Of a DNA stretch of 48,893 nt, positions 17,145-27,273 are shown piece after piece. The position numbers were made by a program, and so were the translations under genes. How positions within the stretch are numbered: position 1 is the first letter of the stretch; each line of letters begins with the position of its first letter. The notes under the pieces are model-generated. The model ran no database searches. It was not told where the DNA came from and worked only from the letters and a program-made list of their open reading frames with translations. The DNA comes from Arcobacter sp. (GTDB taxonomy: Bacteria > Campylobacterota > Campylobacteria > Campylobacterales > Arcobacteraceae): the NCBI GenBank assembly GCA_003252105.1, contig QKDL01000072.1, positions 1 through 48,893 on the forward strand, in the 5' to 3' direction.

Positions 17145-17540
17145 TTAACCTTTGTTTATATTGTCTAAAACACCATTTATAAACTTAGGTGCAGAATCAG
17201 AAGCTAACCTTTTTGATAACTCAATAGCTTCATTAATCACAATAGCTTTTTCTAACTTTTTAAATTTTAGTTCATAAATAGCAAGTCTTAAAATAGATTT
17301 TTCAACACTTCCCGTATCTTTTATACCACCTTGATTTAGATGACTTATTATTTCATTGTCAATATCTTCAAGATTATTAACAACTCCATTAAATAAATCA
17401 AGGGCAAACTCTTTTTGTTTGTTTCTGATTTTTTTCTCTTCTAAAATCTCATCAATAAACTTTACAATACCTTCATTACCTAAATCATAGGCGTATAATA
17501 AACCAATAACAGACTCTCTAGCTTGTGTTCTTGTTGCCAA
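17145..17540 (-). CDS. nusB: Transcription antitermination protein NusB
   Basis: A 131-residue all-helical protein of normal NusB length, with the typical N-terminus TRTQARESVIGLLYAYDL and C-terminus VINEAIELSKRLASDSAPKF-INGVLD. It pairs with NusE (S10) on boxA RNA to prevent early termination in rRNA operons. It lies between ribH (4 bases) and pyrF (3 bases), so the three are one transcript. Confidence 0.97.
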   Translation of the reverse strand: MATRTQARESVIGLLYAYDLGNEGIVKFIDEILEEKKIRNKQKEFALDLFNGVVNNLEDIDNEIISHLNQGGIKDTGSVEKSILRLAIYELKFKKLEKAIVINEAIELSKRLASDSAPKFINGVLDNINKG

Positions 17541-17544
17541 ATTT

Positions 17545-18012
17545 TTATCCTAATTCACTGTATAAATCTAACATCTCTATGATTGTAACCATAGCTTCAG
17601 CACCTTTATTTCCAACTTTACTACCAGCTCTTTCGATAGCTTGTTCAATAGTATCAGTTGTTAAAACTCCATTTGAAACTGGTTTTCCATATTTTAAAGC
17701 AACAGTTGCAATACCTTTTGTTGCTTCTGCTGAAATATAATCAAAGTGAGGAGTTGCACCTCTAATTACTGCACCTACACAACAAACTGCATCATATCTT
17801 CCAGTTGCAAGTGCTTTTTCAAGTGCAAAAGGTATCTCAAATGCACCAGGAACTAAAATAAGGTCAAGATTTTTATCATCACCACCATGTCTTACAAATG
17901 CATCCTTTGCACCCTCAACTAATCTATCAGTAATGATATGGTTAAATCTTCCATTTATAATAGCAACTTTTTCGTCACCTTTTAATCTTAATTTACCTTC
18001 AATAATGTTCAT
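17545..18012 (-). CDS. ribH: 6,7-dimethyl-8-ribityllumazine synthase
   Basis: A 155-residue lumazine synthase, the penultimate step of riboflavin synthesis (condensing the ribityl-uracil amine with dihydroxybutanone phosphate). Signatures: ARFN-like start ([18 protein letters not shown]), [15 protein letters not shown], the phosphate-binding [17 protein letters not shown] with catalytic His, and [16 protein letters not shown]. It leads a ribH-nusB-pyrF operon. In Campylobacter kdsA lies directly upstream; here the MCP gene intervenes. RibF, later in the pathway, is at 31757. Confidence 0.97.
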   Translation of the reverse strand: MNIIEGKLRLKGDEKVAIINGRFNHIITDRLVEGAKDAFVRHGGDDKNLDLILVPGAFEIPFALEKALATGRYDAVCCVGAVIRGATPHFDYISAEATKGIATVALKYGKPVSNGVLTTDTIEQAIERAGSKVGNKGAEAMVTIIEMLDLYSELG

Positions 18013-18156
18013 AAATTTTCTCCAAAAAAGTATGTAAGGGATTAAGTATACCCTAAAGCATCTTTGAAATGATTAAAACAATAATATAGCATCATATGAA
18101 ATAATAAATAAAATTATTGTAAAAAATTTGTCAATAAATAATTCTTTTTCTTGATG

Positions 18157-18162
18157 TATAAT
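18157..18162 (+). promoter_or_regulatory. -10 element for the chemoreceptor gene
   Basis: TATAAT, 28 bases before the MCP start, with AAGGA (18177-18181) as ribosome-binding site. No convincing -35 is seen, as is usual for sigma-70 promoters of this group. Confidence 0.5.
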
Positions 18163-18190
18163 CTAAAAAAAAATTCAAGGAAATAAAGAA

Positions 18191-20317
18191 ATGAAGAATT
18201 TTTCAATTAAAATTAAGTTATTCATTGTTTCATTACTATCATCTATGTTTATTATTATTTTGACATTAATTATAAACTACAATGAAACACAAATATCGCA
18301 AATGCAAGAGATAAAAGCAGATGCAATAACCTTAACAAATAAAATATTAAATTTAATGAGATTAGAGAAAAACTTCTCTTTAACTCACGATGAAAATATA
18401 AAAAAAGAGTTTGATTTATTATATAAAAAAAATAAGCAATACCTAGATTATTTGATAGTTGAACTTAACAATTATGGTTTACCATCAAATGGTGTAAAAA
18501 TTTATACCACTAAATTATCTAATTATAATTCAGAATTCCAAGAACTATATTCCACAATAAAAGAGATAGGATTTACAAGAGATTTTGGAGAATATGGAGA
18601 GTTAAGAAAAGTCATAAAAAAAGCAACTACTTTAATTAAAACAAATAATGAAAATATATTATTTAACCATGTCCAAGAGTTAAGAAAACTTGAAATGGAA
18701 TTTATTATTACTAAATCAAATAAATATGAAAAACAAGTAATTGAAAAAATACAAGAAATTCTTAATATTATAAATCAAAATAAATTATTGAATTTAGCGA
18801 ATCAAAAAGATTTATTGACTTATTTTAATTCATATCAATCTATCTTTCAAAATATGGCAAACAATATAAATAGACTTGGCTTCAATAAAAAAGAGGGTTT
18901 ATATCCAAAACTCAATGCTATTATTTTTGATGCACAAAATACTCTTGATAAGGTTGTAGTAGATATTAATACAATTTTAGAAGCAAAAATCACACAATAT
19001 CAAATAAATATTTGGATTATATCAATACTTTTTGTCACGTTGATTTTCATAATTTTATATTACATTTCAAGTAAAACAATAGTTATCCCAATAAAAAATT
19101 TAGAAAAAGGTCTAATTGACTTTTTTAAATATTTGAATAATGAAATCACTGAATTACCATTATTAAATCTAAAAACAAAAGATGAAATAGGCAAGATGGC
19201 AGAAATAGTTAATAATAATATTTTAAAAACTCAAAAAACAATTGAAGAAGACAAATCCCTAATCAATGAGACTATTATTATTTTGGGGAAATTTGAAAAA
19301 GGAGATTTATCTCAAAGAATAAAAACAGTTTCAAATAATCCTTCTTTAAATGAATTAAAAAATGTTTTTAATAAAATGGCAATAAATTTAGAAAAAAATG
19401 TAAAAAACATATTAATAGTATTGGATAAATACACTAAATATGACTATTTAGATGAAGTAAATAGTCTTCATTTAAACAAAGATTTACTTGAACTTGCAAA
19501 TGGAGTAAATACTTTAGGTAACTCAATTACAAATATGCTTGTAACAAATAAAAATATAGGAATACAACTCCATGATAGTTCAAACACACTACTTGTGAGT
19601 GTAGATAAATTAAATAATAACACAGTAGAAGCTGCACGTTCTATTGAAGAAACATCACTTTCATTGGATGAAATCACTAAGAAAATAATTGAAAACAATG
19701 AAAATGTTGAAAAAATGTCTTCATATACAAATGAATTAACAATATCTGTAAAAAATGGAGAAAAACTAGCCCAACAAACTGCAAATGCTATGGACGAGAT
19801 TACAGAACGTGTTACATCCATAAATGAATCACTAAATTTAATTGACCAAATTGCTTTCCAAACAAATATTTTATCACTAAATGCTGCAGTTGAAGCTGCA
19901 ACTGCTGGTGAAGCAGGAAAAGGTTTTGCTGTTGTTGCACAAGAGGTTAGAAACTTAGCTAATAAAAGTGCAGAAGCTGCAAAAGAGATAAAAGACATGG
20001 TTGAAAATGCAAATATAAAAGCAAATGAAGGTAAACAAATTTCAGATGATATGATTAATGGATATTCAAACTTAAGTTCAAATATTAATCAAACAGTAAC
20101 TTTAATCAACTCAGTATCAGAATCATCAAAAAGACAGGAAGAAGAGATAAATCAAATCAATTCTCTAGTTTCACAATTGGATAAAAAAACTCAAGAGAAT
20201 TTAGAAGTTTCTCACAACACTTTTGATATGGCATCTAAAACAAACCAAATATCAGATCAAGTAGTAAAAGAAACCAATACAAAAATTTTTAAAGAAAAAG
20301 ATATGGCACAAAAGTAG
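18191..20317 (+). CDS. Methyl-accepting chemotaxis protein
   Basis: A 708-residue chemoreceptor. Helix 1 is at residues about 7-30; a large helical periplasmic sensor (about 35-275, resembling the HBM/4-helix type) follows, then helix 2 at about 277-297 and a HAMP-like region (about 298-350). The cytoplasmic signalling tip at about 550-595 ([37 protein letters not shown]) is canonical for CheA/CheW contact. It is transcribed against its neighbours and separates ribH from kdsA, two genes that are linked in Campylobacter. It lacks a C-terminal CheR-tethering pentapeptide. Ligand unknown. Confidence 0.95.
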   Translation: MKNFSIKIKLFIVSLLSSMFIIILTLIINYNETQISQMQEIKADAITLTNKILNLMRLEKNFSLTHDENIKKEFDLLYKKNKQYLDYLIVELNNYGLPSNGVKIYTTKLSNYNSEFQELYSTIKEIGFTRDFGEYGELRKVIKKATTLIKTNNENILFNHVQELRKLEMEFIITKSNKYEKQVIEKIQEILNIINQNKLLNLANQKDLLTYFNSYQSIFQNMANNINRLGFNKKEGLYPKLNAIIFDAQNTLDKVVVDINTILEAKITQYQINIWIISILFVTLIFIILYYISSKTIVIPIKNLEKGLIDFFKYLNNEITELPLLNLKTKDEIGKMAEIVNNNILKTQKTIEEDKSLINETIIILGKFEKGDLSQRIKTVSNNPSLNELKNVFNKMAINLEKNVKNILIVLDKYTKYDYLDEVNSLHLNKDLLELANGVNTLGNSITNMLVTNKNIGIQLHDSSNTLLVSVDKLNNNTVEAARSIEETSLSLDEITKKIIENNENVEKMSSYTNELTISVKNGEKLAQQTANAMDEITERVTSINESLNLIDQIAFQTNILSLNAAVEAATAGEAGKGFAVVAQEVRNLANKSAEAAKEIKDMVENANIKANEGKQISDDMINGYSNLSSNINQTVTLINSVSESSKRQEEEINQINSLVSQLDKKTQENLEVSHNTFDMASKTNQISDQVVKETNTKIFKEKDMAQK

Positions 20318-20324
20318 TGCCATA
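20302..20324. terminator. Possible bidirectional terminator between MCP and kdsA
   Basis: TATGGCAC (20302-20309) pairs with GTGCCATA (20317-20324), an 8-bp stem with a seven-base loop overlapping the MCP stop. On the minus strand, the kdsA direction, it is followed by TCTTTTTCTTT, a fair U-tract; on the plus strand the tract is poor. Confidence 0.5.
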
Positions 20325-20341
20325 AATTATTAATAAAAAGT

Positions 20342-21145
20342 TTAGTTGTTATATCCTAAAACATCTTGAATGGCAAAAACATCATCTATAGTTTTATATA
20401 AATTGTCAATTTGAAGCATATTTGGTCCATCACTTTTTGCTACACTTGGATCAGTATGTGTTTCAAAAAAGAAACCATCAACACCAACAGCAGCTGCTGC
20501 TTTTGCTAAACTTGGAACAATAGCAGAGTTACCACCTGTTGTTCCACCAGTGCTAGGAACTTGTGCTGAGTGAGTTGCATCAAAAATAACTGGTGCATAT
20601 TCTCTCATAGAGATGAGATTCTTCATATCCACTACTAAAGCCCCATATCCAAATACGTTTCCTCTTTCACATAACCAAACACCTGCTTTTTTTGCTGTTT
20701 CGTAGTTTACCTCATCAAAACCTCTTGTTTTGATAACTTTTTCAACTGGATGTTTCATTGAATCAGCAGCTAAAAACTGCCCTTTTTTGATATTTACAAT
20801 AGCATTTGTTTTAGCAGCAGCAACTAATAAATCAGTTTGTCTACATAAAAATGCAGGGATTTGTAAAATATCTACAACCTCAGCAGCTACACTTGCTTGA
20901 TAAGATTCATGAATATCAGTTATTACTTTATATCCAAACTCTTTTTTAACCTCTTCAAAAAGTTTTAATCCCTCTTCTAATCCTGGTCCTCTATATGAGC
21001 TAAGACTTGTTCTATTTGCTTTATCAAATGAAGCTTTAAAATAAAAGTCTACCCTTTTATCTTCACTCAATGGTTTTAATTTTTCTGCAATTTTCATCAC
21101 AGTATCTCTATCTTCTAAAACACATGGACCTGTTAATACAATCAT
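20342..21145 (-). CDS. kdsA: 3-deoxy-8-phosphooctulonate synthase (KDO8P synthase)
   Basis: A 267-residue KdsA joining phosphoenolpyruvate to arabinose 5-phosphate for lipopolysaccharide inner-core Kdo. Signatures: GPCVLEDRD start, [50 protein letters not shown] and FFETHTDP. A Cys-containing metal site (as in metal-dependent KdsA) could be C11 of the GPCVLE motif region. It is last in a probable five-gene operon after the K+ channel (23 bases). Confidence 0.97.
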   Translation of the reverse strand: MIVLTGPCVLEDRDTVMKIAEKLKPLSEDKRVDFYFKASFDKANRTSLSSYRGPGLEEGLKLFEEVKKEFGYKVITDIHESYQASVAAEVVDILQIPAFLCRQTDLLVAAAKTNAIVNIKKGQFLAADSMKHPVEKVIKTRGFDEVNYETAKKAGVWLCERGNVFGYGALVVDMKNLISMREYAPVIFDATHSAQVPSTGGTTGGNSAIVPSLAKAAAAVGVDGFFFETHTDPSVAKSDGPNMLQIDNLYKTIDDVFAIQDVLGYNN

Positions 21146-21168
21146 TATTTTTCCTTAAATTTTCTCAA

Positions 21169-22854
21169 TTATTTTCTAAAAAATATTGTTTTTTTCTCTT
21201 CACCTATATATGCATAATGAAACTCATATAGATTTTCAGAAATATATGCTATTTCATTTTTTCCATTTTCATCACATGCAAAAAGGATCTCATCATTTAT
21301 ATTTACCAACTCATCATAACTAGGCAATAAAATATATTCATCTTCTCTTTTTAGCAGTAATGGTATTACATTGTTATTTTGTTCTCTATTGTATAAAGAG
21401 CGACTAAACAATTCTAATTTTATCTCATTTGAGTTTTCAAGTGCATTAAAAATTTGTGGTGCATATTTTTTATCAATTCTAAGTTCCATCAATAAAGGGC
21501 TTTCATCTATTTTTGATATCAAATCTTTTACAAGTTTTGCTCCCCATTGTTCATCTTTTTTACTACACATTCTTATAAATTTATCTGATAATGGACTTAT
21601 GAGTGCATTTGTTGTTTTATTGATTAGAATACGAGACATCATAAAAATATGATCTATTTTTGCACTTCTAAAAATAGAAAAATCATCCATCTCATTTTCT
21701 CTAACAATTGTCATAATCTTTGGATTTAATTTTTTTGCAGTTGCTAAAATAGAAAGATTTGTTGTATCGTTATTGGTTGAAGAGATTATAGCTGCGGCAT
21801 CTAAAACTCCAACTTTTAACAAAACATCTTTATCATCAGCATCCCCTTTAGTAATTGTTAATTTATCATGAACAATAAATGATTCAACTTTATTTTTCTT
21901 AACCTCAACAAAATGAGCTTCGATATTGTGCTCTTTAAATTTTTCATATATATGAAATCCCATTCTTCCATAACCACATATAATATATTTGCCCCTTGGG
22001 AAAACTGGAACTTTTGCACTTAAGTTATCTATTTGATATATCCATTTTTCAAGCTTCAATAAATTTGGAGCATTTAAAGCCATACTTATTTCACTAGAGA
22101 TTATAGAAAAAGGATTTGCAATAATCTCTACATCCAAATCTCTTAAGTTTTCGCTATGATTAGTTGTTGTAGATTTTATGGCCAATTTTACTTTTTTATT
22201 TAAAAGTTTTGAAGTTAATGCTATTCTCAAATTTAAAGAATCTTGTTCAAAAATTGAAACTAAACCTTTACAGTTTATTTTTTTAAGTCCCGCTTCTTTA
22301 AGTGCTTCTGAAGAGTGAACATCTGCAACTAATACAGGAACTGTAGGGGTAAAATTTTCCAAAATCAGTTCATTGGCTTTGTTTTCATCTTTTTCTATAA
22401 CAACAGCTCTTAAACCTTGTTCTAAGGTTCTATTAATTATCTCATTTGTGATTTGATTGTAGCCTAAGATTATAATAAATTTATCTTTTAAATTTTTTAT
22501 TTGTCTTTTAAATTTTGCTTTTTCTATCTCTCTTAAAAATAGTTTGTCTTGAAGTAAACTAACTAATGTTCCTATTCCATAAAACCATCCAAGAACAGTT
22601 ATATATATGGACATAGATGCCCATATTCTTTGAGCATAAGTAAACTCATATGGCAACTCTCCAAATCCAATAGTACTTGCAGTATAAGTTACAAAATAAA
22701 AGGCATCAAAAATGGTTAATTGATAAGGGTTTCCTTCATTATCAACCCCTTTTATTACCAAAAAACCAATTATTGCTATGGTATATGTTATTGTTATCAC
22801 TAAAAAAGGTTTTCTCATCCTTTGAAGTATGATAAACAAAGAACTGTTTTTCAT
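21169..22854 (-). CDS. Potassium channel with two RCK (TrkA-N/C) domains
   Basis: A 561-residue two-helix channel subunit. Helices at residues about 15-36 and 75-98 flank the pore loop with selectivity filter TIGFGE (G63-F64-G65). Two cytoplasmic RCK/TrkA-N units follow: the first (about 118-240) begins FIIILGYNQITNEI and lacks a clean GxGxxG, the second (about 285-410) has a proper GYGRMG with acidic partner residue, suggesting NAD or nucleotide binding there. A TrkA-C-like end closes the protein. It would conduct K+ under ligand control. It lies between the DUF6394 gene and kdsA in an operon. Confidence 0.92.
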   Translation of the reverse strand: MKNSSLFIILQRMRKPFLVITITYTIAIIGFLVIKGVDNEGNPYQLTIFDAFYFVTYTASTIGFGELPYEFTYAQRIWASMSIYITVLGWFYGIGTLVSLLQDKLFLREIEKAKFKRQIKNLKDKFIIILGYNQITNEIINRTLEQGLRAVVIEKDENKANELILENFTPTVPVLVADVHSSEALKEAGLKKINCKGLVSIFEQDSLNLRIALTSKLLNKKVKLAIKSTTTNHSENLRDLDVEIIANPFSIISSEISMALNAPNLLKLEKWIYQIDNLSAKVPVFPRGKYIICGYGRMGFHIYEKFKEHNIEAHFVEVKKNKVESFIVHDKLTITKGDADDKDVLLKVGVLDAAAIISSTNNDTTNLSILATAKKLNPKIMTIVRENEMDDFSIFRSAKIDHIFMMSRILINKTTNALISPLSDKFIRMCSKKDEQWGAKLVKDLISKIDESPLLMELRIDKKYAPQIFNALENSNEIKLELFSRSLYNREQNNNVIPLLLKREDEYILLPSYDELVNINDEILFACDENGKNEIAYISENLYEFHYAYIGEEKKTIFFRK

Positions 22855-22862
22855 AAATTAGC

Positions 22863-23240
22863 CTATCTTTTAGATTTTAAAGTATCGCCAACATATAAAA
22901 TAACAGAGATTAAATTTGCTAAAAATGCACCACCTGATAGCGATATGATTATTGCAACAATCTCTTTATCCACAACAAAAGCATAATAAGCAACAGCCCA
23001 AATTGTAGCTGCAACTATCAATTGAATATCTGCAACTAAAGAGGTTGCTAACAATACAGAACCCATCTGCGTTTTATCACCAAGTTTTAGTATTGTTGCA
23101 ATCAAATTTATAATAATTGCTGCCATAAGTTCATATTTACTATGTGTTTCTAAAGAATCCATATCACCATAAAAAAAACCAAAGTTTATGGTCATAGCCA
23201 ATATAATAAAAAATCCCGAAATAACTTTATCTAGATTCAT
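22863..23240 (-). CDS. DUF6394-like small membrane protein
   Basis: A 125-residue protein with four hydrophobic segments (about residues 4-22, 35-53, 62-88 and 95-118). It resembles a Campylobacterota membrane family that I recall as DUF6394. I place the start at ATG 23240 because a GGGGGA ribosome-binding stretch sits at a workable distance; an ATG at 23249 in the same frame would have none. It begins inside the 3' end of the FMN protein gene, so the two are coupled. It may assist the adjacent channel, but this is only a positional guess. Confidence 0.8.
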   Translation of the reverse strand: MNLDKVISGFFIILAMTINFGFFYGDMDSLETHSKYELMAAIIINLIATILKLGDKTQMGSVLLATSLVADIQLIVAATIWAVAYYAFVVDKEIVAIIISLSGGAFLANLISVILYVGDTLKSKR

Positions 23241-24969
23241 GAAATTCATCCCCCATATCTTTTCCTATATCTAATATTCTTTCAAATACTTTATCAATGT
23301 TATCATGTACTTTTGAGTCTTTGTCTACAAATATAATTTTATGTTTGTCCAATTGATTTATATTTTTCAAGCCCATTACAGCCAATAATCCTCTAATACT
23401 TTTCAATAAATTTTTATGATAATCTCTAACTTTTCTAGCTTGTTTATGTACAAAATATTTTCTTCTTTTTTCTTTGTTTTGTGTTGCTAAACCAACAGGA
23501 CAATCATGCCCATTTGTACCAGAACAATACCTAGCTCTAATACAACCTGCACTCATCATAAAACCCCGTGCAATTTGAACAAAATCTGCTCCAAGTGCCA
23601 TAACAACAATAATATCATCAGGTGTTAGAAGTTTCCCACTTGCAGTTAATTTTACTTTATCTCTAACCCCATACTCTTTTAAAACTTTATCCACTAAATA
23701 TATAGAATCTCTAATATTTAAACCTATTCTTTCCATCATCTCAATAGGAGCTGTGGCACTTCCTCCACTTCCCCCATCTATTGCTATATAGTCTGGATAT
23801 GCACTATTTCCTTCATCAACTCTTTTTTTAATCTCTTTAGCAAAAGGTACAATATTTTCATAATCTGAAATAACTATTTTAACTCCAACTGGTTTTTCAG
23901 ATAATTCTTGCATTGTTCCTATAAAATCAAATAACTCTTCAATAGAGTTTGCATAAGGAAATCTATTTGGAGAAAATAGATCTTTATTTGCTTCTACATT
24001 TCTATAATAAGCAATTGCTGGACTAACTTTGCTACCTATAAGTTTTCCACCTGTTTGTTTTGCACCTTGAGCTAGTTTGATTTCACTCATTTTACAAAAT
24101 CTCATTACTTTTTGGTATCTATCTGGGTCAAACTTTCCATCTTTTGTTCGTACAGAATATAACCCAGAACTTATTTGTAAAATAATATCAGGCATATCTT
24201 CAGGTACTTCATTTGGAAAATTTTCCAAAGGAGCATCCCAATCTGGTCTATGAAAATCTTGAGTCTTTAAATCAAATACATAAGTTTCTGCTTCTGGATC
24301 ATTTTTAAAAATCAATTTTCTATATGCATCAGCCGCCATTGCTCCATTAAAAAAGAAATGTACTAGATTTTTAAGCTTTTTTTGAAAAGGTGTGCCATGA
24401 AAAACCTTCATATATTTATCTGTATAGTTTTGATGTGTTACAAAAAAGTTTGAAGTAAGACCACCCTCACCTGAGTTTATAGGAAACTCACCCATAAAAG
24501 CTCCCCGTACAAATGCTCTTGTCCCTTCAGGTGAGATAGAACCATCACTCATGGCACTTCTAGCAATTATAGATTTGGCTATATAAGGCTTTTTTCTATT
24601 TTCTCCAAAAGTAACTTCAAATTTATTTTCTACTTCATTTTCATTTAAAACAATAGTTGCATGTCTTAACATAAATTTTGGTTTTGGTAAGGGTTGAGCT
24701 GGTGAGAAAGAAGCATAGTTTGGTAAATCCCTTGCTGCTTTATAAACCCAATCCAGTTTATCTTTTGATTCATAAAACTTTTCATCACCAAAATATTGTC
24801 GAAAAGGTTCTCTTGCCTCTTCAAAAACATATCTTAAGCGGCCAATAATAGGATAGTTTACCAAAAGTTGATGATCTCTTTGTACATATTTATCATGTAC
24901 ATACCAAGCTAAAATTATAATAAAGAATATTAAAACAATAATCTCCATATATAATGCAAGAATTTCCAT
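23227..24969 (-). CDS. FMN-binding glutamate synthase-family protein (membrane anchored)
   Basis: A 580-residue protein with an N-terminal membrane helix (about 7-25) followed by a glutamate synthase central/FMN domain. Typical features: QISSGLYSVRTKDG, KMSEIKLAQGAKQTGG, AIDGGSGGSATAP, DKVKLTASGKLLTPDD, and a cysteine cluster in CIRARYCSGTNGHDCPVG-LATQ that binds iron-sulfur in GltB. It lacks the N-terminal glutaminase and the C-terminal gltB domain, so it is the stand-alone type. Its substrate is not established for this subfamily. It is one base after the EamA stop and overlaps the DUF6394 gene. Confidence 0.92.
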   Translation of the reverse strand: MEILALYMEIIVLIFFIIILAWYVHDKYVQRDHQLLVNYPIIGRLRYVFEEAREPFRQYFGDEKFYESKDKLDWVYKAARDLPNYASFSPAQPLPKPKFMLRHATIVLNENEVENKFEVTFGENRKKPYIAKSIIARSAMSDGSISPEGTRAFVRGAFMGEFPINSGEGGLTSNFFVTHQNYTDKYMKVFHGTPFQKKLKNLVHFFFNGAMAADAYRKLIFKNDPEAETYVFDLKTQDFHRPDWDAPLENFPNEVPEDMPDIILQISSGLYSVRTKDGKFDPDRYQKVMRFCKMSEIKLAQGAKQTGGKLIGSKVSPAIAYYRNVEANKDLFSPNRFPYANSIEELFDFIGTMQELSEKPVGVKIVISDYENIVPFAKEIKKRVDEGNSAYPDYIAIDGGSGGSATAPIEMMERIGLNIRDSIYLVDKVLKEYGVRDKVKLTASGKLLTPDDIIVVMALGADFVQIARGFMMSAGCIRARYCSGTNGHDCPVGLATQNKEKRRKYFVHKQARKVRDYHKNLLKSIRGLLAVMGLKNINQLDKHKIIFVDKDSKVHDNIDKVFERILDIGKDMGDEFHESR

Positions 24970-24970
24970 T

Positions 24971-25855
24971 TTAATCCTTTTTAGCAGATACTAAAAGCCC
25001 ACTTATAACGATAAGCATTATACCTAAAACTATCCAAATATCTGGAAACTTATCTCCTAAAAACATCCCTATAGCTATACTAAAAATAATATTCGCATAA
25101 GATATTGTCCCAATAATACCAGCTTTTGCCACTGAATAAGCTTTTGTCATATAAATTTGTGCAAAAGTTGCTACAATACCTAATAAAACTATAAAAATCC
25201 AATCTTGTCCATAGGGCATTACAAATTTTGAAAACATAAAATCTAATTTTGCATTGGTATAAAACTCAGAAATAATCATCAAAATCAAAGGTCCAACAGT
25301 ACCAATTGTCATAAAAGATAAAACTATTGTTCTTCCATCATAATATTTTCTAAGCTCACGTATAGAGGTATAAGCCAAACCAGCTCCAACTCCACATAAT
25401 ATACCTAACCAATCAGTCTTATCTAAACTACTTCCATCAAACTTTGTAATAAATAGTATTCCAATAAAACCTACAAAAACTCCAGCCCAACCTTTGAATC
25501 CAAGTTTCTCTTTTACAAATATATAAGCAAATATTGCACTAAATATTGTAGAAGTTTTAGAAAAAGTCATAGCTTCACCCAATGGAATATTTGCAATATT
25601 ATAAAAAAAGAATAAAAGAGCAGTAAAACCAGCAAGACCTCTAAAAATAAGTAACCAAAACTTACCACCTACTTGAACAATAGGTTTTCTATATATTGAT
25701 ATTAAAATTAAAACTACACCAAAAACATTTCTAAAAAATACAACTTCTAGTGATGGAATTGAACCACTTAACTCCTTTGCAAATGCTCCCATACAAGCAA
25801 ATAAAAAAGAAGCAAATAACATATATTTCACACCAAGGGACACATCATTTGTCAT
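24971..25855 (-). CDS. EamA/DMT-family permease
   Basis: A 294-residue protein with ten hydrophobic helices in two EamA repeats (second repeat starting near residue 148). The pattern RNVFGVVLILIS and FSKTSTIFSAIFAYIFVKEKLGFKGWAGV is typical of drug/metabolite transporters. It exports or imports a small metabolite; no substrate can be assigned. It is the first gene of the operon with the FMN protein, DUF6394 protein, K+ channel and KdsA. It is divergent from murA. Confidence 0.93.
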   Translation of the reverse strand: MTNDVSLGVKYMLFASFLFACMGAFAKELSGSIPSLEVVFFRNVFGVVLILISIYRKPIVQVGGKFWLLIFRGLAGFTALLFFFYNIANIPLGEAMTFSKTSTIFSAIFAYIFVKEKLGFKGWAGVFVGFIGILFITKFDGSSLDKTDWLGILCGVGAGLAYTSIRELRKYYDGRTIVLSFMTIGTVGPLILMIISEFYTNAKLDFMFSKFVMPYGQDWIFIVLLGIVATFAQIYMTKAYSVAKAGIIGTISYANIIFSIAIGMFLGDKFPDIWIVLGIMLIVISGLLVSAKKD

Positions 25856-25948
25856 TTATCATCCTAATAAAAAAAGGCAATTTTAGTTACTTTTAGATAA
25901 AATATCAAAATTTATTAACACTTATGTTACTTTTTAATTAGGAAAATA

Positions 25949-27214
25949 ATGGAATACTTAAAAATCAGTGGTGAAACAAAACTTCAAGGGGAAGTTGAAA
26001 TCTCTGGTGCTAAAAATGCAGCCCTACCTTTAATAGCTGCAACAATTTTAGCTAAAAATGAAATCTCTATTTGTAATATGCCAAATGTTGTAGATATTAA
26101 TACTTTTTTAAAACTTATAGATATGCTTGGTGGTTCATTTAAAAAAGAGGAAAAATGTATCAAAATTGATACTTCAAAGATAAATAAAACAACTGCAACA
26201 TACGATATTGTAAAAACAATGAGAGCTTCTATTCTAGTTTTAGGACCTCTTTTAGCTAGATTTGGTCATTGTGAAGTATCACTTCCTGGTGGTTGTGCAA
26301 TAGGACAAAGACCAGTTGACTTACACTTAAAAGCCTTAGAACAAATGGGTGCAAAAATCACAATAAATCATGGATATATAGAAGCAACTGCTCCAAATGG
26401 ATTAAAAGGAGCTAAGATAGTATTTGATAAAGTTACTGTTGGTGGTACTGAAAATACAGTTATGGCAGCAGCTTTAGCAGATGGTGTTACTACTATTATC
26501 AATGCTGCAAAAGAACCAGAAGTTCAACAATTATGTCAAGTTATTAAAGATGCAGGAGTTTTAATAGAAGGTATTGGAACATCTACACTAATTGTTCATG
26601 GTACAAATAAAAAACTTCTACATATAAAAGATTTTGATGTAATCCCTGATAGAATTGAAGCTGGAACATATATGTGTGCTGCTGCTATTACAAATAGTAA
26701 ATTAAAAATCAAAAATGTAATACCAATTCATTTAGAAGCTGTAATCTCAAAACTTGAAGAGATGAATTTTGAAATTTTACAAGATGAAACAAGTGTAACA
26801 ATTATGCCAACAGATGAGATTAAACCAGTTAATATCATAACCACTGAATATCCAGGTTTCCCAACAGATATGCAAGCTCAGTTTATGGCACTTGCAACAC
26901 AAGCAAAAGGTGTAAGTACAATAGATGAAAGACTTTTTGAAAATAGATTTATGCATGTTAGTGAATTATTAAGACTTGGTGCAGATATTCATCTAAATGG
27001 TAATATTGCAACTATCAATGGAACAGTAAATGAATTGTTTGGAACTGATGTTATGGCAACAGACCTAAGAGCTTCATCAGCACTTGTACTTGCTGCACTT
27101 GTAGCAAAGGGAGAAACATCAATTCATAGAATTTATCATCTTGACAGAGGTTATGAAGATTTAGAAGGAAAACTTTCAAAAATTGGAGCAACTGTAGTAA
27201 GAGATAAAGAATAA
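25949..27214 (+). CDS. murA: UDP-N-acetylglucosamine 1-carboxyvinyltransferase
   Basis: A 421-residue MurA, first committed step of peptidoglycan synthesis. Substrate-binding N-terminus [12 protein letters not shown], catalytic Cys in [15 protein letters not shown] (C116, so it is expected to be fosfomycin-sensitive), [13 protein letters not shown], and the C-terminal [16 protein letters not shown] with [15 protein letters not shown] good AGGA ribosome-binding site precedes ATG. It is followed by the DUF5644 gene at 60 bases. Confidence 0.98.
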   Translation: MEYLKISGETKLQGEVEISGAKNAALPLIAATILAKNEISICNMPNVVDINTFLKLIDMLGGSFKKEEKCIKIDTSKINKTTATYDIVKTMRASILVLGPLLARFGHCEVSLPGGCAIGQRPVDLHLKALEQMGAKITINHGYIEATAPNGLKGAKIVFDKVTVGGTENTVMAAALADGVTTIINAAKEPEVQQLCQVIKDAGVLIEGIGTSTLIVHGTNKKLLHIKDFDVIPDRIEAGTYMCAAAITNSKLKIKNVIPIHLEAVISKLEEMNFEILQDETSVTIMPTDEIKPVNIITTEYPGFPTDMQAQFMALATQAKGVSTIDERLFENRFMHVSELLRLGADIHLNGNIATINGTVNELFGTDVMATDLRASSALVLAALVAKGETSIHRIYHLDRGYEDLEGKLSKIGATVVRDKE

Positions 27215-27273
27215 TTTATATTTTAAGTATAAATTTTATAAAATCAGCTAATAAATAAAAAAGGTTATTTAAG

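Noticed and set aside
18013-18190. FMN riboswitch upstream of ribH
   Set aside because: Only about 180 AT-rich bases shared with the MCP promoter; none of the conserved RFN stems (for example AGGG near the 5' end with multiple paired arms) can be drawn.
19468-19998. Minus-strand 176-codon frame inside the MCP
   Set aside because: Exact antisense of the conserved chemoreceptor signalling domain; Ser/Ala-rich without known motifs.
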